57,861 nt of DNA from Gemmatimonadota bacterium (GTDB taxonomy: Bacteria; Gemmatimonadota; Gemmatimonadetes; Gemmatimonadales; Gemmatimonadaceae): positions 1-57,861 of the forward strand of contig JACPFW010000046.1 in assembly GCA_016182795.1 (NCBI GenBank), given 5' to 3'. The notes under the pieces are model-generated. The model was given only the letters and a program-made list of their open reading frames with translations, did no database searches and had not been told where the DNA came from. The position numbers and the translations under genes are program-made. Shown piece after piece: positions 45,235 to 53,184 of the stretch (the stretch's first letter is position 1; every line of letters begins with the position of its first letter).

Positions 45235-45924
45235 ATGCAACTGCTGCTATCGGATGCGCAGCGTCAGCCACGGTCGCTGCTGGCAACGAGCGTCAGCGTA
45301 ACGCTTCACGCGACGGTCTTCGTCGCGCTGGCGTTGAGTGGCCAGCGCATGGTCAATGCGGTGGCCGGCATGATCGAGGAGACCGTGCAGTATCTGTATC
45401 CCGCGCCGCGCGACATCGGGCCGCAGCGTCCGGGCGTGCTGAGCGAAGACGCGCCGGCGAACCGGCACACCGCCGGCGACGCGCAGCCAGACTGGCGCGA
45501 CCGCCCCGCTGGTGCCGGCGGCGAAGCGCAGGGGGCGCACGAGGGCATTGTCTTTGCCCCGCTCACGTCCGACGCGCCGACGGCCGAGCCCGGCGTCGGT
45601 GACAACGCATTCAGCGCCGTCGATGTCGACTCCATCGCCATCATCGATCCCACGAGCGACGCCCCGGAGTACCCGTCCGCGCTGGCCCTGCGCAAACTCG
45701 AGGGGAGCGCCACGCTGCGCTTCGTGATCGACTCCACCGGCGCCATCGATATGTCGACGGTGCGCGTGATGTCGGCGTCGCACTCGGGATTCGCGAAGGC
45801 TGTCATCGCGGCGATGCCCAGAATGAAGTACCGGCCCGCCAGCATCGCGGGGCACCCCGTCCGGCTGCTGGTCGAGCAGATGTTCTCGTTCAAGATTCGC
45901 AAACCGTCGGCAACGATCTCGTAG
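45235..45924 (+). CDS. TonB-like energy transducer
   Basis: A 229-residue protein with one N-terminal membrane segment (SVSVTLHATVFVALALSGQRM), a long polar spacer (Ala/Pro/Gly-rich, residues ~50-120) and a TonB C-terminal-like domain: EYPSALALRKLEGSATLRFVIDSTGAID...VIAAMPRMKYRPASIAGHPVRLLVEQMFSF. The spacer lacks the classic EP/KP repeats. Such proteins link the inner-membrane proton gradient to outer-membrane transporters; some TonB-C proteins only have structural roles. No ExbBD genes are in the window. The 189-bp divergent region upstream has TTGACT at 45159 but no well-spaced -10. Confidence 0.75.
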   Translation: MQLLLSDAQRQPRSLLATSVSVTLHATVFVALALSGQRMVNAVAGMIEETVQYLYPAPRDIGPQRPGVLSEDAPANRHTAGDAQPDWRDRPAGAGGEAQGAHEGIVFAPLTSDAPTAEPGVGDNAFSAVDVDSIAIIDPTSDAPEYPSALALRKLEGSATLRFVIDSTGAIDMSTVRVMSASHSGFAKAVIAAMPRMKYRPASIAGHPVRLLVEQMFSFKIRKPSATIS

Positions 45925-45967
45925 CGCCGCGGGGGTGGCGCCGCCCCGTGCGACGCACGGAGTCACC

Positions 45968-46165
45968 ATGCACATTCATTTGACGGACCAAGAAGCCCAC
46001 GACCTGCACGATCTGCTGCACGACTACCTGCCGACGCTGCGCCGCGAAGTGGCGCGTACCGACGCCAAAGAATTCCGGCACCTGCTGGTGCAGCGGCTCG
46101 ACCTCGCCGAGCGCCTCGTGAGCGATCTGTCGCCGATCGGTGCCGGCACGGACGGCGCGCGGTAA
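45968..46165 (+). CDS. 65-residue helical protein of unknown function
   Basis: A small acidic, helix-rich protein (MHIHLTDQEAHDLHDLLHDY, then LPTLRREVARTDAKEFRHLLVQRLDLAERLVSDL). The pattern of a Leu-rich helix followed by a REVARTD turn and a second long helix is that of a widespread family of short uncharacterised proteins. There is no signal peptide. It lies 43 bp after the TonB-like gene and 38 bp before dsbB. His-rich spacing (HIH, H, H, H) at the start might bind metal; unproven. Confidence 0.6.
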   Translation: MHIHLTDQEAHDLHDLLHDYLPTLRREVARTDAKEFRHLLVQRLDLAERLVSDLSPIGAGTDGAR

Positions 46166-46203
46166 GCACGTAGCGCGCCCAGCGCCGGGCGGTAACTTTG
46201 AGA

Positions 46204-46668
46204 ATGCCTCTCAATGCCAAACCCGGCGACCGCACCGGCGCGGCCGAGCGGGATGCGACCGCCTGGATGTTCGTGTTTGGTGCGTGGCTGCTTGCCGCCA
46301 CCGGCACGCTGAGCGCGCTCTTCTTCGGCGAGGTCATGAAGCTCCCGCCGTGCTCGCTGTGCTGGTACCAGCGCATCTTCATGTTTCCGCTCGCGCTGGT
46401 GCTTCCGCTCGCGCTCTTTCCGTTCAGCCGCGCCGTGGTGCGGGCGGTCCTGCCGCTCCCGGTCATCGGATGGCTGCTCGCAACCTGGCATGTGCTGCTC
46501 GTGGCCGGTGTCATCCCCGAGCGCGTGGCCCCCTGCACGCAGGGCGTGCCATGCTCGGAGACGGTGATCACCTGGTTCGGCTTCGTGACCATCCCGCTGC
46601 TTTCGTTCGCCGCCTTCTCCGCCATCGGCGTGCTGCTGTTCGTGGCCTACTTCCGGAGTGAGAAGTGA
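46204..46668 (+). CDS. dsbB: Disulfide bond formation protein B
   Basis: A 154-residue inner-membrane protein with four membrane segments. The first periplasmic loop holds the CSLC redox pair (PPCSLCWYQR), and the second holds CTQGVPC. It reoxidises the partner thiol oxidase by passing electrons to quinones. The WYQRIFMFPLALVLPLALF segment is characteristic of the DsbB/BdbC family. The stop overlaps the GTG of the dsbA-like gene (GTGA), so the redox pair is cotranslated. An in-frame TTG at 46198 is a weaker start. Confidence 0.93.
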   Translation: MPLNAKPGDRTGAAERDATAWMFVFGAWLLAATGTLSALFFGEVMKLPPCSLCWYQRIFMFPLALVLPLALFPFSRAVVRAVLPLPVIGWLLATWHVLLVAGVIPERVAPCTQGVPCSETVITWFGFVTIPLLSFAAFSAIGVLLFVAYFRSEK

Positions 46669-47315
46669 ATCGCAAGACCGTATTCGTTGGCGCCGCCGTT
46701 GGGCTGGCGCTTGTCTTTGCCGGCGGGATGCTCGCGTTGCGGGCGAACCGCCCCGCCGAGGCCACCGGCCCTGTGCTCGACCGCACGGTGCTCGAGCGCT
46801 CGCACTCGGCGACCGTCGGCCCCGCCGACGCGCCCGTGACCATCGTCGAGTTCATCGATCCCGCGTGCGGGACGTGCGCCGAGTTCTATCCGTTTGTGAA
46901 GAGCCTGATGGCGGCGAACAACGGAAAGATCCGGCTCATCATGCGGTGGGCGCCGTTCCATCCCGGTTCGCAGGACGTCGTGGCGATGCTTGAAGCGGCG
47001 CGCAATCAGGACAAGCTCTGGCCGGCGCTCGAGGCGCTGCTCCACTCGCAGGAACAGTGGTCGCCCAACCACACGCCGCAGGTGGCCGCCGCGTGGGAGC
47101 AGCTCAAGGCGCTGGGGCTCGACCGCGAGAAGGTCTTCGCCGATATGGCATCGGCGGACGTCATGGGCCGCATCAATCAGGACATTGCCGACGGGCAGGC
47201 CGTTGGCGTGAAGGCGACGCCCGAGTTCTTCGTGAACGGCAAGCCGATGCCCAGCTTCGGGTACGAGCAGTTGCGCGGACTGGTTGACGAAGCCGTCGCG
47301 AAGACCAGCAAGTAG
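46665..47315 (+). CDS. DsbA-like thiol:disulfide oxidoreductase (BdbD type)
   Basis: A 216-residue exported thioredoxin-fold protein with an N-terminal anchor (VFVGAAVGLALVFAGGMLALR). The catalytic CGTC lies in EFIDPACGTCAEFYP; the cis-Pro loop is VKATPEFFVNG. The helical insertion domain follows the motif. It oxidises cysteines in exported proteins and is reoxidised by the upstream DsbB. GTG 46665 overlaps the dsbB stop. A terminator hairpin follows 24 bp after the stop. Confidence 0.92.
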   Translation: MNRKTVFVGAAVGLALVFAGGMLALRANRPAEATGPVLDRTVLERSHSATVGPADAPVTIVEFIDPACGTCAEFYPFVKSLMAANNGKIRLIMRWAPFHPGSQDVVAMLEAARNQDKLWPALEALLHSQEQWSPNHTPQVAAAWEQLKALGLDREKVFADMASADVMGRINQDIADGQAVGVKATPEFFVNGKPMPSFGYEQLRGLVDEAVAKTSK

Positions 47316-47339
47316 CGTCAGCCGGTCTGTGTGCAATCT

Positions 47340-47368
47340 GGACCGGGGTGGCTCCGCTGCCCCGGTCC
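47340..47368. terminator. Bidirectional terminator between dsbA-like gene and regulator
   Basis: A 9-bp perfect stem, GGACCGGGG/CCCCGGTCC, with an 11-nt loop between convergent stops at 47315 and 47370. There is no strong U-tract on either side. Confidence 0.65.
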
Positions 47369-47369
47369 G

Positions 47370-48068
47370 CTATGGGCAGGCTGGATCGCGCGGGCGCAGG
47401 GTAACGCAGCACTCGCCCGGTCGGGGATCGAGTTCGGCTCGAAAGCCCTCGAGCCCCATCCCCGCGACGAGTCCGGTCAGCAGCGCTTCATTCATGCTGC
47501 AGACCATGTCGCGGTGCCGCGCGGCCAGGGCATGAAACGGACAGTTGCGCATCCGGATGGCGCCATCGTCGGTTCGATACGGCTCGTAGCCGCAATTGCG
47601 GAGCACGGTCATCGCGGCGCGTCCAGCCCCCGCCGCCGGCGGGTCACTTGGGCGCGCACGCTCGGCGCCGAGCGCGGCGCCAAACTCGCGTGCCACCTCG
47701 GGAAGCGCGGTTGCCGCGCCGGGACGTAGCAGGGCCTCCGCCAGCAGCTGCGCTGCGAGCTCGTACTGCCTCGCCGGAATGCTCACGGCCAGCTCCCGAT
47801 CAGAACGCCGGTATAGCTTCGCCGGCCGACCGGCGCCGGGGCCCCGGCGCCCGCTGAGCCGCCGAAAGCTCGCTTCCAACAAGCCGTCCTCGACGAGCTT
47901 GTCCAGGTGGAATGCGGCCAACGCCCGGCTGATCCCCAGGTGCCGAGCCGCCTGGTCGCGGCTCACCTCAGCGCCCCGCCCAGCCACGAAGAAATAGAGT
48001 TGCCCGCGCACGGGCTCGCCGAGCGTGGCGATTCCTTCGATCTGCGACCGCCGATCTCGCGTATCCAT
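47370..48068 (-). CDS. SufR/Rv1460-like HTH regulator with conserved cysteines
   Basis: A 232-residue regulator. Residues ~1-90 form a winged HTH (VSRDQAARHLGISRALAAFHLDKLVEDGLL, then a wing GRPAKLYRRSDRE). The C-terminal part has cysteines at about 159, 176, 190, 220, 221 and 231 (RNCPFHALAARHRDMVC; GECC), the arrangement that in SufR/Rv1460-type proteins binds an Fe-S cluster. No suf genes are in the window. ATG 48068 is chosen because it begins the family core. Two inverted repeats lie directly upstream (48075-48097, 48129-48154), the second overlapping the promoter facing folE; autoregulation and control of folE are inferred. Confidence 0.75.
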   Translation of the reverse strand: MDTRDRRSQIEGIATLGEPVRGQLYFFVAGRGAEVSRDQAARHLGISRALAAFHLDKLVEDGLLEASFRRLSGRRGPGAGRPAKLYRRSDRELAVSIPARQYELAAQLLAEALLRPGAATALPEVAREFGAALGAERARPSDPPAAGAGRAAMTVLRNCGYEPYRTDDGAIRMRNCPFHALAARHRDMVCSMNEALLTGLVAGMGLEGFRAELDPRPGECCVTLRPRDPACP

Positions 48069-48074
48069 GGTAGG

Positions 48075-48097
48075 GAATCTAAAACAAATGAAGATTC
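48075..48097. promoter_or_regulatory. Inverted repeat just upstream of the SufR-like gene
   Basis: GAATCT (48075-48080) and AGATTC (48092-48097), an 11-nt spacer apart, begin seven bases before the regulator start. It is a candidate autoregulatory operator. Confidence 0.4.
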
Positions 48098-48106
48098 GCG
48101 TAAGAC

Positions 48107-48154
48107 TTGACATTCGACCGAGGGTATTGTAAAACTAGCAAAGATTAGTTTTAC
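48107..48154 (+). promoter_or_regulatory. Sigma70-type promoter for folE overlapped by a perfect palindrome
   Basis: TTGACA (48107-48112) and TAAAAC (48130-48135) are 17 bp apart. The -10 lies inside the left arm of the perfect palindrome GTAAAACTA-N8-TAGTTTTAC (48129-48137 and 48146-48154). A protein bound here would block the promoter, and the divergent SufR-like regulator is the obvious candidate. Confidence 0.6.
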
Positions 48155-48193
48155 AGCCTGCCAAGGGCTGGTCCCCCCAACCCGGAGTTCCTG

Positions 48194-48232
48194 ATGTCGC
48201 CCTCCCCCTCGTTTCCCCCGGTGGCGCCATGA
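48194..48232 (+). CDS. 12-codon proline-rich leader ORF overlapping folE
   Basis: ATG 48194 has an ideal ribosome-binding site, GGAG six bases upstream, and encodes [12 protein letters not shown] before TGA. The TGA overlaps the ATG of folE (ATGA), so folE, which lacks its own good site, may depend on reinitiation after this ORF. The five prolines, including a PP pair, could slow ribosomes. I know of no described leader like it. Confidence 0.5.
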   Translation: MSPSPSFPPVAP

Positions 48233-48888
48233 CTGCCGCGTCTACGCACTCGCCGGTAGTCGCGCGGTGGCCGCGGCCGGCCGAGCGGTCGCCGCTGGAG
48301 TCTCCCGCGCACCGCGAGCAGCCCGACGCGCGCGGCGAATTCGAGAGTCTCGTGCGGCGGCAGCTCGAACTGCTCGGCGACGACCCTGACCGCGCCGGCC
48401 TTCGCCAGACGCCGGCGCGCGTGGCCAAATCGCTCTCGTGGCTCACGCGCGGCGCCGCCGTCGACGTCCGTGCGGTCATCGGCGACGCGGTGTTCGAGGA
48501 GGCGCACGAGAACATGGTGATGGTGCGCGACATCGAGTTCTACTCGCTGTGCGAGCATCACCTCCTGCCGTTCTTCGGTACGGCGCACGTGGCGTACATC
48601 CCCGACGGTCGCATCATCGGGCTCTCGAAGCTGCCCCGACTGGTCAATGCGTTCGCGCGTCGGCTGCAGGTTCAGGAGCGCCTTACGGAGCAGATCGCTC
48701 AGGCTGTCGAGGACGTCCTCGCGCCCAAAGGCGTTGGTGTCGTTCTCGAGGCGTCGCACCTGTGCATGATGATGCGCGGGGTCGAGAAACAAGGGTCGCG
48801 GACCATCACGAGCGCGCTGCGCGGACAGTTTCGCGACTGCCAGATGACCCGCGACGAGTTCCTGCGACTCGCGCGTCGAACGCGCTGA
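48229..48888 (+). CDS. folE: GTP cyclohydrolase I
   Basis: A 219-residue type I enzyme that turns GTP into dihydroneopterin triphosphate, the first step of folate/pterin synthesis. Zinc and active-site residues are seen in [45 protein letters not shown] and [23 protein letters not shown]. The first ~35 residues ([28 protein letters not shown]) form a non-family Pro/Arg/Ala-rich extension. No other folate genes are adjacent. Control appears to come from the palindrome-covered promoter and the overlapping leader ORF. Confidence 0.95.
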   Translation: MTAASTHSPVVARWPRPAERSPLESPAHREQPDARGEFESLVRRQLELLGDDPDRAGLRQTPARVAKSLSWLTRGAAVDVRAVIGDAVFEEAHENMVMVRDIEFYSLCEHHLLPFFGTAHVAYIPDGRIIGLSKLPRLVNAFARRLQVQERLTEQIAQAVEDVLAPKGVGVVLEASHLCMMMRGVEKQGSRTITSALRGQFRDCQMTRDEFLRLARRTR

Positions 48889-48993
48889 TCGTCACCTTCG
48901 CCGTTTGCCTCGCGAGCAACCTCTGGACGCACGTACCGACGCCAGCCGCGTGCCTCCGACATCCCCTTACCCGCCATTTCGGAGTCTGCCCCC

Positions 48994-50268
48994 ATGATAC
49001 ACCCCAACCACTCCTCGTCGAGCGGCACGAGGCGCCGCCTGGTCGCCGCCTGGTGGCCGCGTCTCTCTCTCGTTGCGGTCGTCGCAAGCGCAATGGCGCT
49101 TGTGATCGCCGCCTGTGCGGATCGACCTGCCCCCACCGAACCCGAGACCGTCGATCTCGCCCTCGCCGCGCAGGGCAGGGACATCTTCCGCTTCGACACC
49201 TTCGGCGACGAGACGTTCTGGACCGACACCCTGCGCATGCACGTCGTCATCGCGAGCGCGGTCGACCCGACCACCGCGCTTGCCGTCGGCCTCAAGGTCG
49301 ACACCGATTCGCTGCCGGCCGCGGTGGTGCGCGGAATTCAGGACGGGTCCATCAGCCTGAAGAGTCCAGCAACCACCGTCGCGCTGCTCAAGCTCAACGC
49401 CGTCGTCGGCGTGAAGGGAACGGTGAGCACCGTCGCCGGGCGCGACACGCTCGTTCGCGTCGGCATCACCTGTGCGTTGTGTCACTCGACGGTCGATAAC
49501 TCGTTTGCCCCCGGCATCGGCAAGCGGCTCGACGGCTGGGCCAACCGCGACCTCAATCCTGGGGCGATCATCGCCCTGTCGCCGGCGCTCACCGCCGCCC
49601 AGAAGGCGGTCTACAACTCGTGGGGCGCCGGGAAGTACGATCCGCGCTACAACTTCGATGGAAAGAACGGTCCCCAGGTGATCCCCCCGGCGTATGGCCT
49701 GCTTGGCGTTCACAAGGTCACCGCGACGGGTGACGGCGATGAGCTTGCGTACTGGAACCGATACGTTGGCGTGACGCAGATGCATGGCCACGGCACATTC
49801 AGCGAATCGCGCACCGGGGTGCAGGTCAACAACGCGCCGCCCGATCTCGTCTCGTCGAAGCTGCCGGCGTTGCAGGCGTACCAGCTGAGCCTGTCAGCCC
49901 CCACACCCCCCGCGGGGAGTTTCGATGCCGCGGCGGCGTCTCGCGGCGCCCTGGTATTCGCCGGAGCTGGCCGTTGCGCAAGCTGCCACAGCGGCGCGCT
50001 GCTCACCGACGCCAATGTGCGGCTTCACGCGCCGTCAGAGGTGGTCAGCGAGCCGGAACAGAGCGGTGTGCCGAGTTATGCGTCGCGCAGCGCGACGCGG
50101 ATGTACCGCACCGCGCCGTTGCACGGTCTGTGGCAGCATGCGCCATACTTCCATAATGGGAGCGCCGCCACGCTGGAGGCGGTTGTCGAATTGTACGATT
50201 CCCGCAAGCATCTTGGCCTCAGCACGCAGCAGAAGGCCGACCTGGTACAGTACCTGAAGTCACTCTAA
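48994..50268 (+). CDS. Di-heme cytochrome c lipoprotein (peroxidase/RoxA-like)
   Basis: A 424-residue exported protein with a lipobox near MALVIAACADRP. Two covalent heme motifs are present: CALCH (Cys160, Cys163, His164) and CASCH (Cys328, Cys331, His332). The C-terminal signature MYRTAPLHGLWQHAPYFHNGSAATLEAVVELY matches the di-heme cytochrome c peroxidase/RoxA-type group, in which such a loop is near the active site. Location is probably the outer membrane facing the periplasm. The electron partner is unknown; a Rieske/AIF-type oxidoreductase starts 30 bp downstream. Confidence 0.88.
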   Translation: MIHPNHSSSSGTRRRLVAAWWPRLSLVAVVASAMALVIAACADRPAPTEPETVDLALAAQGRDIFRFDTFGDETFWTDTLRMHVVIASAVDPTTALAVGLKVDTDSLPAAVVRGIQDGSISLKSPATTVALLKLNAVVGVKGTVSTVAGRDTLVRVGITCALCHSTVDNSFAPGIGKRLDGWANRDLNPGAIIALSPALTAAQKAVYNSWGAGKYDPRYNFDGKNGPQVIPPAYGLLGVHKVTATGDGDELAYWNRYVGVTQMHGHGTFSESRTGVQVNNAPPDLVSSKLPALQAYQLSLSAPTPPAGSFDAAAASRGALVFAGAGRCASCHSGALLTDANVRLHAPSEVVSEPEQSGVPSYASRSATRMYRTAPLHGLWQHAPYFHNGSAATLEAVVELYDSRKHLGLSTQQKADLVQYLKSL

Positions 50269-50298
50269 CACGCCGCCAGGCGACGAGGCGATTGACCC

Positions 50299-51825
50299 AT
50301 GAACGCGTCCCCCCCGGATCTCTCGCTGGGCGTGTCCGCTGACGACGTGCCCGAAGGCACGAAGCTGCTCGGGCACGTCGGCGACGATCCCGTGCTGCTG
50401 GTGCGAACTGAAGGCGTGCTGCATGCGGTCGGCGCGCACTGCACGCACTACTCCGCGCCGCTGGTTGACGGGCTCGTTGTTGGCCAGACCATTCGCTGCC
50501 CGTGGCATCATGCGGCATTTGATCTCGCCACCGGAACGCCAAGTCGTCCACCGGCGCTGCACGCGCTGTCGTGCTGGCGGGTTGAAGAGCGCGATGGCAG
50601 GGTCCGCGTCACCGGCCGGGCGGCCGCCCCGTCGGCCGCGGTCGAGACGGCTGTGCCGGATGGGTCCTCGAACCCGACGTCCGTCGTGATCCTTGGCGGC
50701 GGCGCGGCGGGGAGCATGGCGGCGGAGACGTTACGGGCGGAGGGGTACGACGGCGCGGTGACCGTCGTCGATCCGGAGGGCGCGGCGCCATACGACCGCC
50801 CCAATCTGTCCAAGGATTACCTCGCCGGCACGGCGCCCGAGACCTGGCTGCCGGTGCGCGACGACGCGTTCTTCGCCGAGCAGAAGATCACCCGCCGACT
50901 TGGCGTCGAGGCCACCGCGATCGATGCGGCGCAGAAGACTGTCACCTTGAGCGATGGGACGGCGCTGCCGTATGGCGCGCTGCTCATCGCCACCGGCGCG
51001 GCGCCCATGCCGCTCGCCGTGGACGATCCGCACCGCCGCGTGCGGTATTTGCGCTCGCTCGCCGACGCCAAGGCGCTGATTGCGGCGGCGGACGCCGCCA
51101 ATACCGTCGTCATCGCGGGGGCGAGTTTCCTCGGGCTCGAGGTCGCGGCCTCGCTGCGTGCCCGCGGCCTGGCGGTTCGCATTGTCGCGCCGGACCCCGT
51201 GCCGTTCCATCGCATTCTTGGTCCCGAAGTGGGGGCGTTCATCCAGTCGCTCCACGAGCAGCACGGTGTGTCGTTTCACCTCGGGACGACGATCGCGGCG
51301 GTCCACATGAGTCACGTCGTCCTCTCCGACGGCCATGCCCTGCCCGCCGATCTCGTCATCGCCGCCGTGGGCGCGACGCCGCGGGTGGACGTTGCGCGTC
51401 GGGCGGGGCTCGCCACGCAGCGCGGTATTGTGGTTGACGAGTTCCTCCGCACGTCGGACCCCGACATCTACGCGGTGGGCGATGCGGCTGACTGGTTCGA
51501 TGGTCGGCGGGGCGAGCACCTGCACGTTGAGCACTGGGTCGTGGCACAGCGGCAGGGAAAGGCGGCGGCCAGGAATATTCTGGGTCGGCGCGAAGCGTTC
51601 GATGCCGTGCCGTTCTTCTGGAGTCAGCATTACGACGTCACCATCTCCTACACGGGCGCCGCGCCACGCTGGGACACCGTCACGGTGGAGGGCAGTCTCG
51701 AGGCTCACGACTGCACCATCAGGTATCATGAACGCGGCACGGTGAGAGCGATCGCCACCATTGGCCGGGACGCGGAGAGTCTGGCCGCCGAACTCGATTT
51801 CGAGCAGTCCGGCACGTTGGCCTGA
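50299..51825 (+). CDS. Rieske Fe-S domain fused to FAD-dependent NAD(P)H oxidoreductase (AIF-like)
   Basis: A 508-residue two-domain protein. Residues 1-110 are a Rieske 2Fe-2S domain with CTHYSAPL and CPWHHAAFDLATG. From ~130, a pyridine-nucleotide disulfide-reductase fold has FAD and NAD Rossmann motifs (VVILGGGAAGSMAAETL; VVIAGASFLGLEVAASL) and the conserved DIYAVGDAADW. The same pair of domains occurs in AIFM3-type proteins and in ferredoxin reductases of Rieske oxygenases. It has no signal peptide. It follows the di-heme cytochrome by 30 bp. Substrate and electron acceptor are unknown. Confidence 0.9.
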   Translation: MNASPPDLSLGVSADDVPEGTKLLGHVGDDPVLLVRTEGVLHAVGAHCTHYSAPLVDGLVVGQTIRCPWHHAAFDLATGTPSRPPALHALSCWRVEERDGRVRVTGRAAAPSAAVETAVPDGSSNPTSVVILGGGAAGSMAAETLRAEGYDGAVTVVDPEGAAPYDRPNLSKDYLAGTAPETWLPVRDDAFFAEQKITRRLGVEATAIDAAQKTVTLSDGTALPYGALLIATGAAPMPLAVDDPHRRVRYLRSLADAKALIAAADAANTVVIAGASFLGLEVAASLRARGLAVRIVAPDPVPFHRILGPEVGAFIQSLHEQHGVSFHLGTTIAAVHMSHVVLSDGHALPADLVIAAVGATPRVDVARRAGLATQRGIVVDEFLRTSDPDIYAVGDAADWFDGRRGEHLHVEHWVVAQRQGKAAARNILGRREAFDAVPFFWSQHYDVTISYTGAAPRWDTVTVEGSLEAHDCTIRYHERGTVRAIATIGRDAESLAAELDFEQSGTLA

Positions 51826-51866
51826 GCGTCGGCGGACGCACCGTTGCCGCGGTGTCGTCAGACAAG

Positions 51867-51899
51867 AACGCCGCCCATCGCATCGCGATGGGCGGCGTT
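51867..51899. terminator. Perfect 15-bp terminator hairpin (bidirectional)
   Basis: Arms 51867-51881 and 51885-51899 (AACGCCGCCCATCGC and complement) with a 3-nt ATC loop. It ends the Rieske gene on the + strand. It is also placed just downstream of the tRNA-Pro 3' fragment on the minus strand, where it is followed by TTCTTGTCTG. Confidence 0.85.
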
Positions 51900-51901
51900 T
51901 C

Positions 51902-51942
<41 letters not shown>

Positions 51943-52002
51943 TTCTCGCCCAATTCCGCGTCTACGCAGGCAATTTTCCACTAGCCGCTCGTCCATCTCG
52001 AT

Positions 52003-52482
52003 TTGGCGGAATTGCGGGGGGACCCGCAGGACAAGGGCCAGATTGGCGAAGGTCCGGCGGCGACTCTTGGCTCTCTCTTGGTATCGCACTTGGCTCTCGC
52101 GGCGGTGTCGAGGAGTGACACCCTCGAGCATGCCCGGCAGGACTATGCCATCGTCCTCGACGAGTTTCAGACGTTTACCACACTCTCTGTCGCGACCATG
52201 CTCGCGGAACTCAGGAAGTATCGGGTCGGGATGGTTCTGGCGAACCAACATCTTTCTCAACTCGATCCGGCCATCCGCGATGCCGTCTTCGGAAACGCCG
52301 GCACGATCATCGCGTTTCGCGTCGGGGCGGCTGATGGAGCATTTCTGGCGCGTGAATGCGCGCCAACATTCTCGGCAGAGGACTTCATCTCTCTACCTCT
52401 CTATCACATCTACATCCGCCTACTGATTGACGGCGAACCCTCTCGCCCTTTCTCGGCCACCACCCTACCGCCGCCGGCCTAA
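52003..52482 (+). pseudogene. Truncated TraG/VirD4/HerA-like ATPase (C-terminal fragment)
   Basis: About 159 residues match the second half of a TraG/TraM-recognition ATPase: GQIGEGPAATLGSLLVSHLALAAVSR, the Walker B YAIVLDEFQTF, VGMVLANQHLSQL and the tail PFSATTLPPPA. The Walker A half is missing. No proper start is visible (the first codon would be TTG inside a short open frame), and the fragment begins about 60 bp from the tRNA-Pro fragment. The intact gene downstream (53185-56265) contains the same segment at about residues 605-750, with similar but not identical residues; it is a paralog lacking the nuclease and HTH parts. Confidence 0.75.
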
Positions 52483-52526
52483 TCTCGCTCTCTTCTTGGA
52501 GTTCGGTCCCTTTGAAAGGAGGCAGA

Positions 52527-53183
52527 GTGGCGCAGTCGGCTGAGGTCATTTCCCACTGGCATCAATCCGTCGAGAGCTTGAGTACTTCCAGTATCGAGTT
52601 CTATTCGGCGGTTGAGAAAGCTCTTCGCGATAAGGAAGTACCCGAGTTGAAGATCGAACGCGTCGCCGTGAGCGAAGCGGGCATCCTGTCCGCGAAACGC
52701 GAGTATCTGAGCGTCAGCTACGGACGCCTCCATTTCGACATCTGTGCCGCTCCCTTCGGCAAGGACTTCTTCTTTAGTTGGTGGCTTGGGAAGCGTAGTC
52801 CAGACCTCGCAGCGCTGTACGGTTGCCTGACGCTGATCGGCATACCAGTGGTCGTGGTTCTCTTCATCTCGATGATGGGTTTTGTGAAGGGCATCCTGTT
52901 TGCCCTTTTTGCGTTTGGCGCGGGACTTTTCGTTCTTCGGACCTCTTTCGCTGATGGCTGGAGTGCGGTCGAGGACACCATTCTGGCAATACCAGGTGTG
53001 GGTGCGCTCTACCTGCGATTCTTCAAGCCCGTGACCTACTACTCGGAAGACACTCGGCTGATGTTCGAAGCCACGGTGCACCGAGTGTTTCTCCAAGTGG
53101 TGGAGGGGGTCCTGACCCTCAACAAACTCCCCCAGATTCCATCGGACAGGCAGAAGCCGCAATCGCGGAACGTGTTGGATTAG
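52527..53183 (+). CDS. Membrane protein of unknown function, partner of the HerA-like fusion
   Basis: A 218-residue protein with two adjacent membrane segments at about residues 99-118 and 121-137, flanked by soluble parts. The N-terminal 85 residues (WHQSVESLSTSSIEFYSAVEKALRD) and the C-terminal ~80 residues look helical. GTG 52527 is chosen because AAAGGAGG lies just upstream. Its stop is one base before the ATG of the ATPase gene, so the two are cotranscribed and very likely work together. I do not recognise the family. It could anchor the ATPase to the inner membrane, as small membrane partners do in conjugation coupling complexes. Confidence 0.65.
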   Translation: MAQSAEVISHWHQSVESLSTSSIEFYSAVEKALRDKEVPELKIERVAVSEAGILSAKREYLSVSYGRLHFDICAAPFGKDFFFSWWLGKRSPDLAALYGCLTLIGIPVVVVLFISMMGFVKGILFALFAFGAGLFVLRTSFADGWSAVEDTILAIPGVGALYLRFFKPVTYYSEDTRLMFEATVHRVFLQVVEGVLTLNKLPQIPSDRQKPQSRNVLD

Positions 53184-53184
53184 C

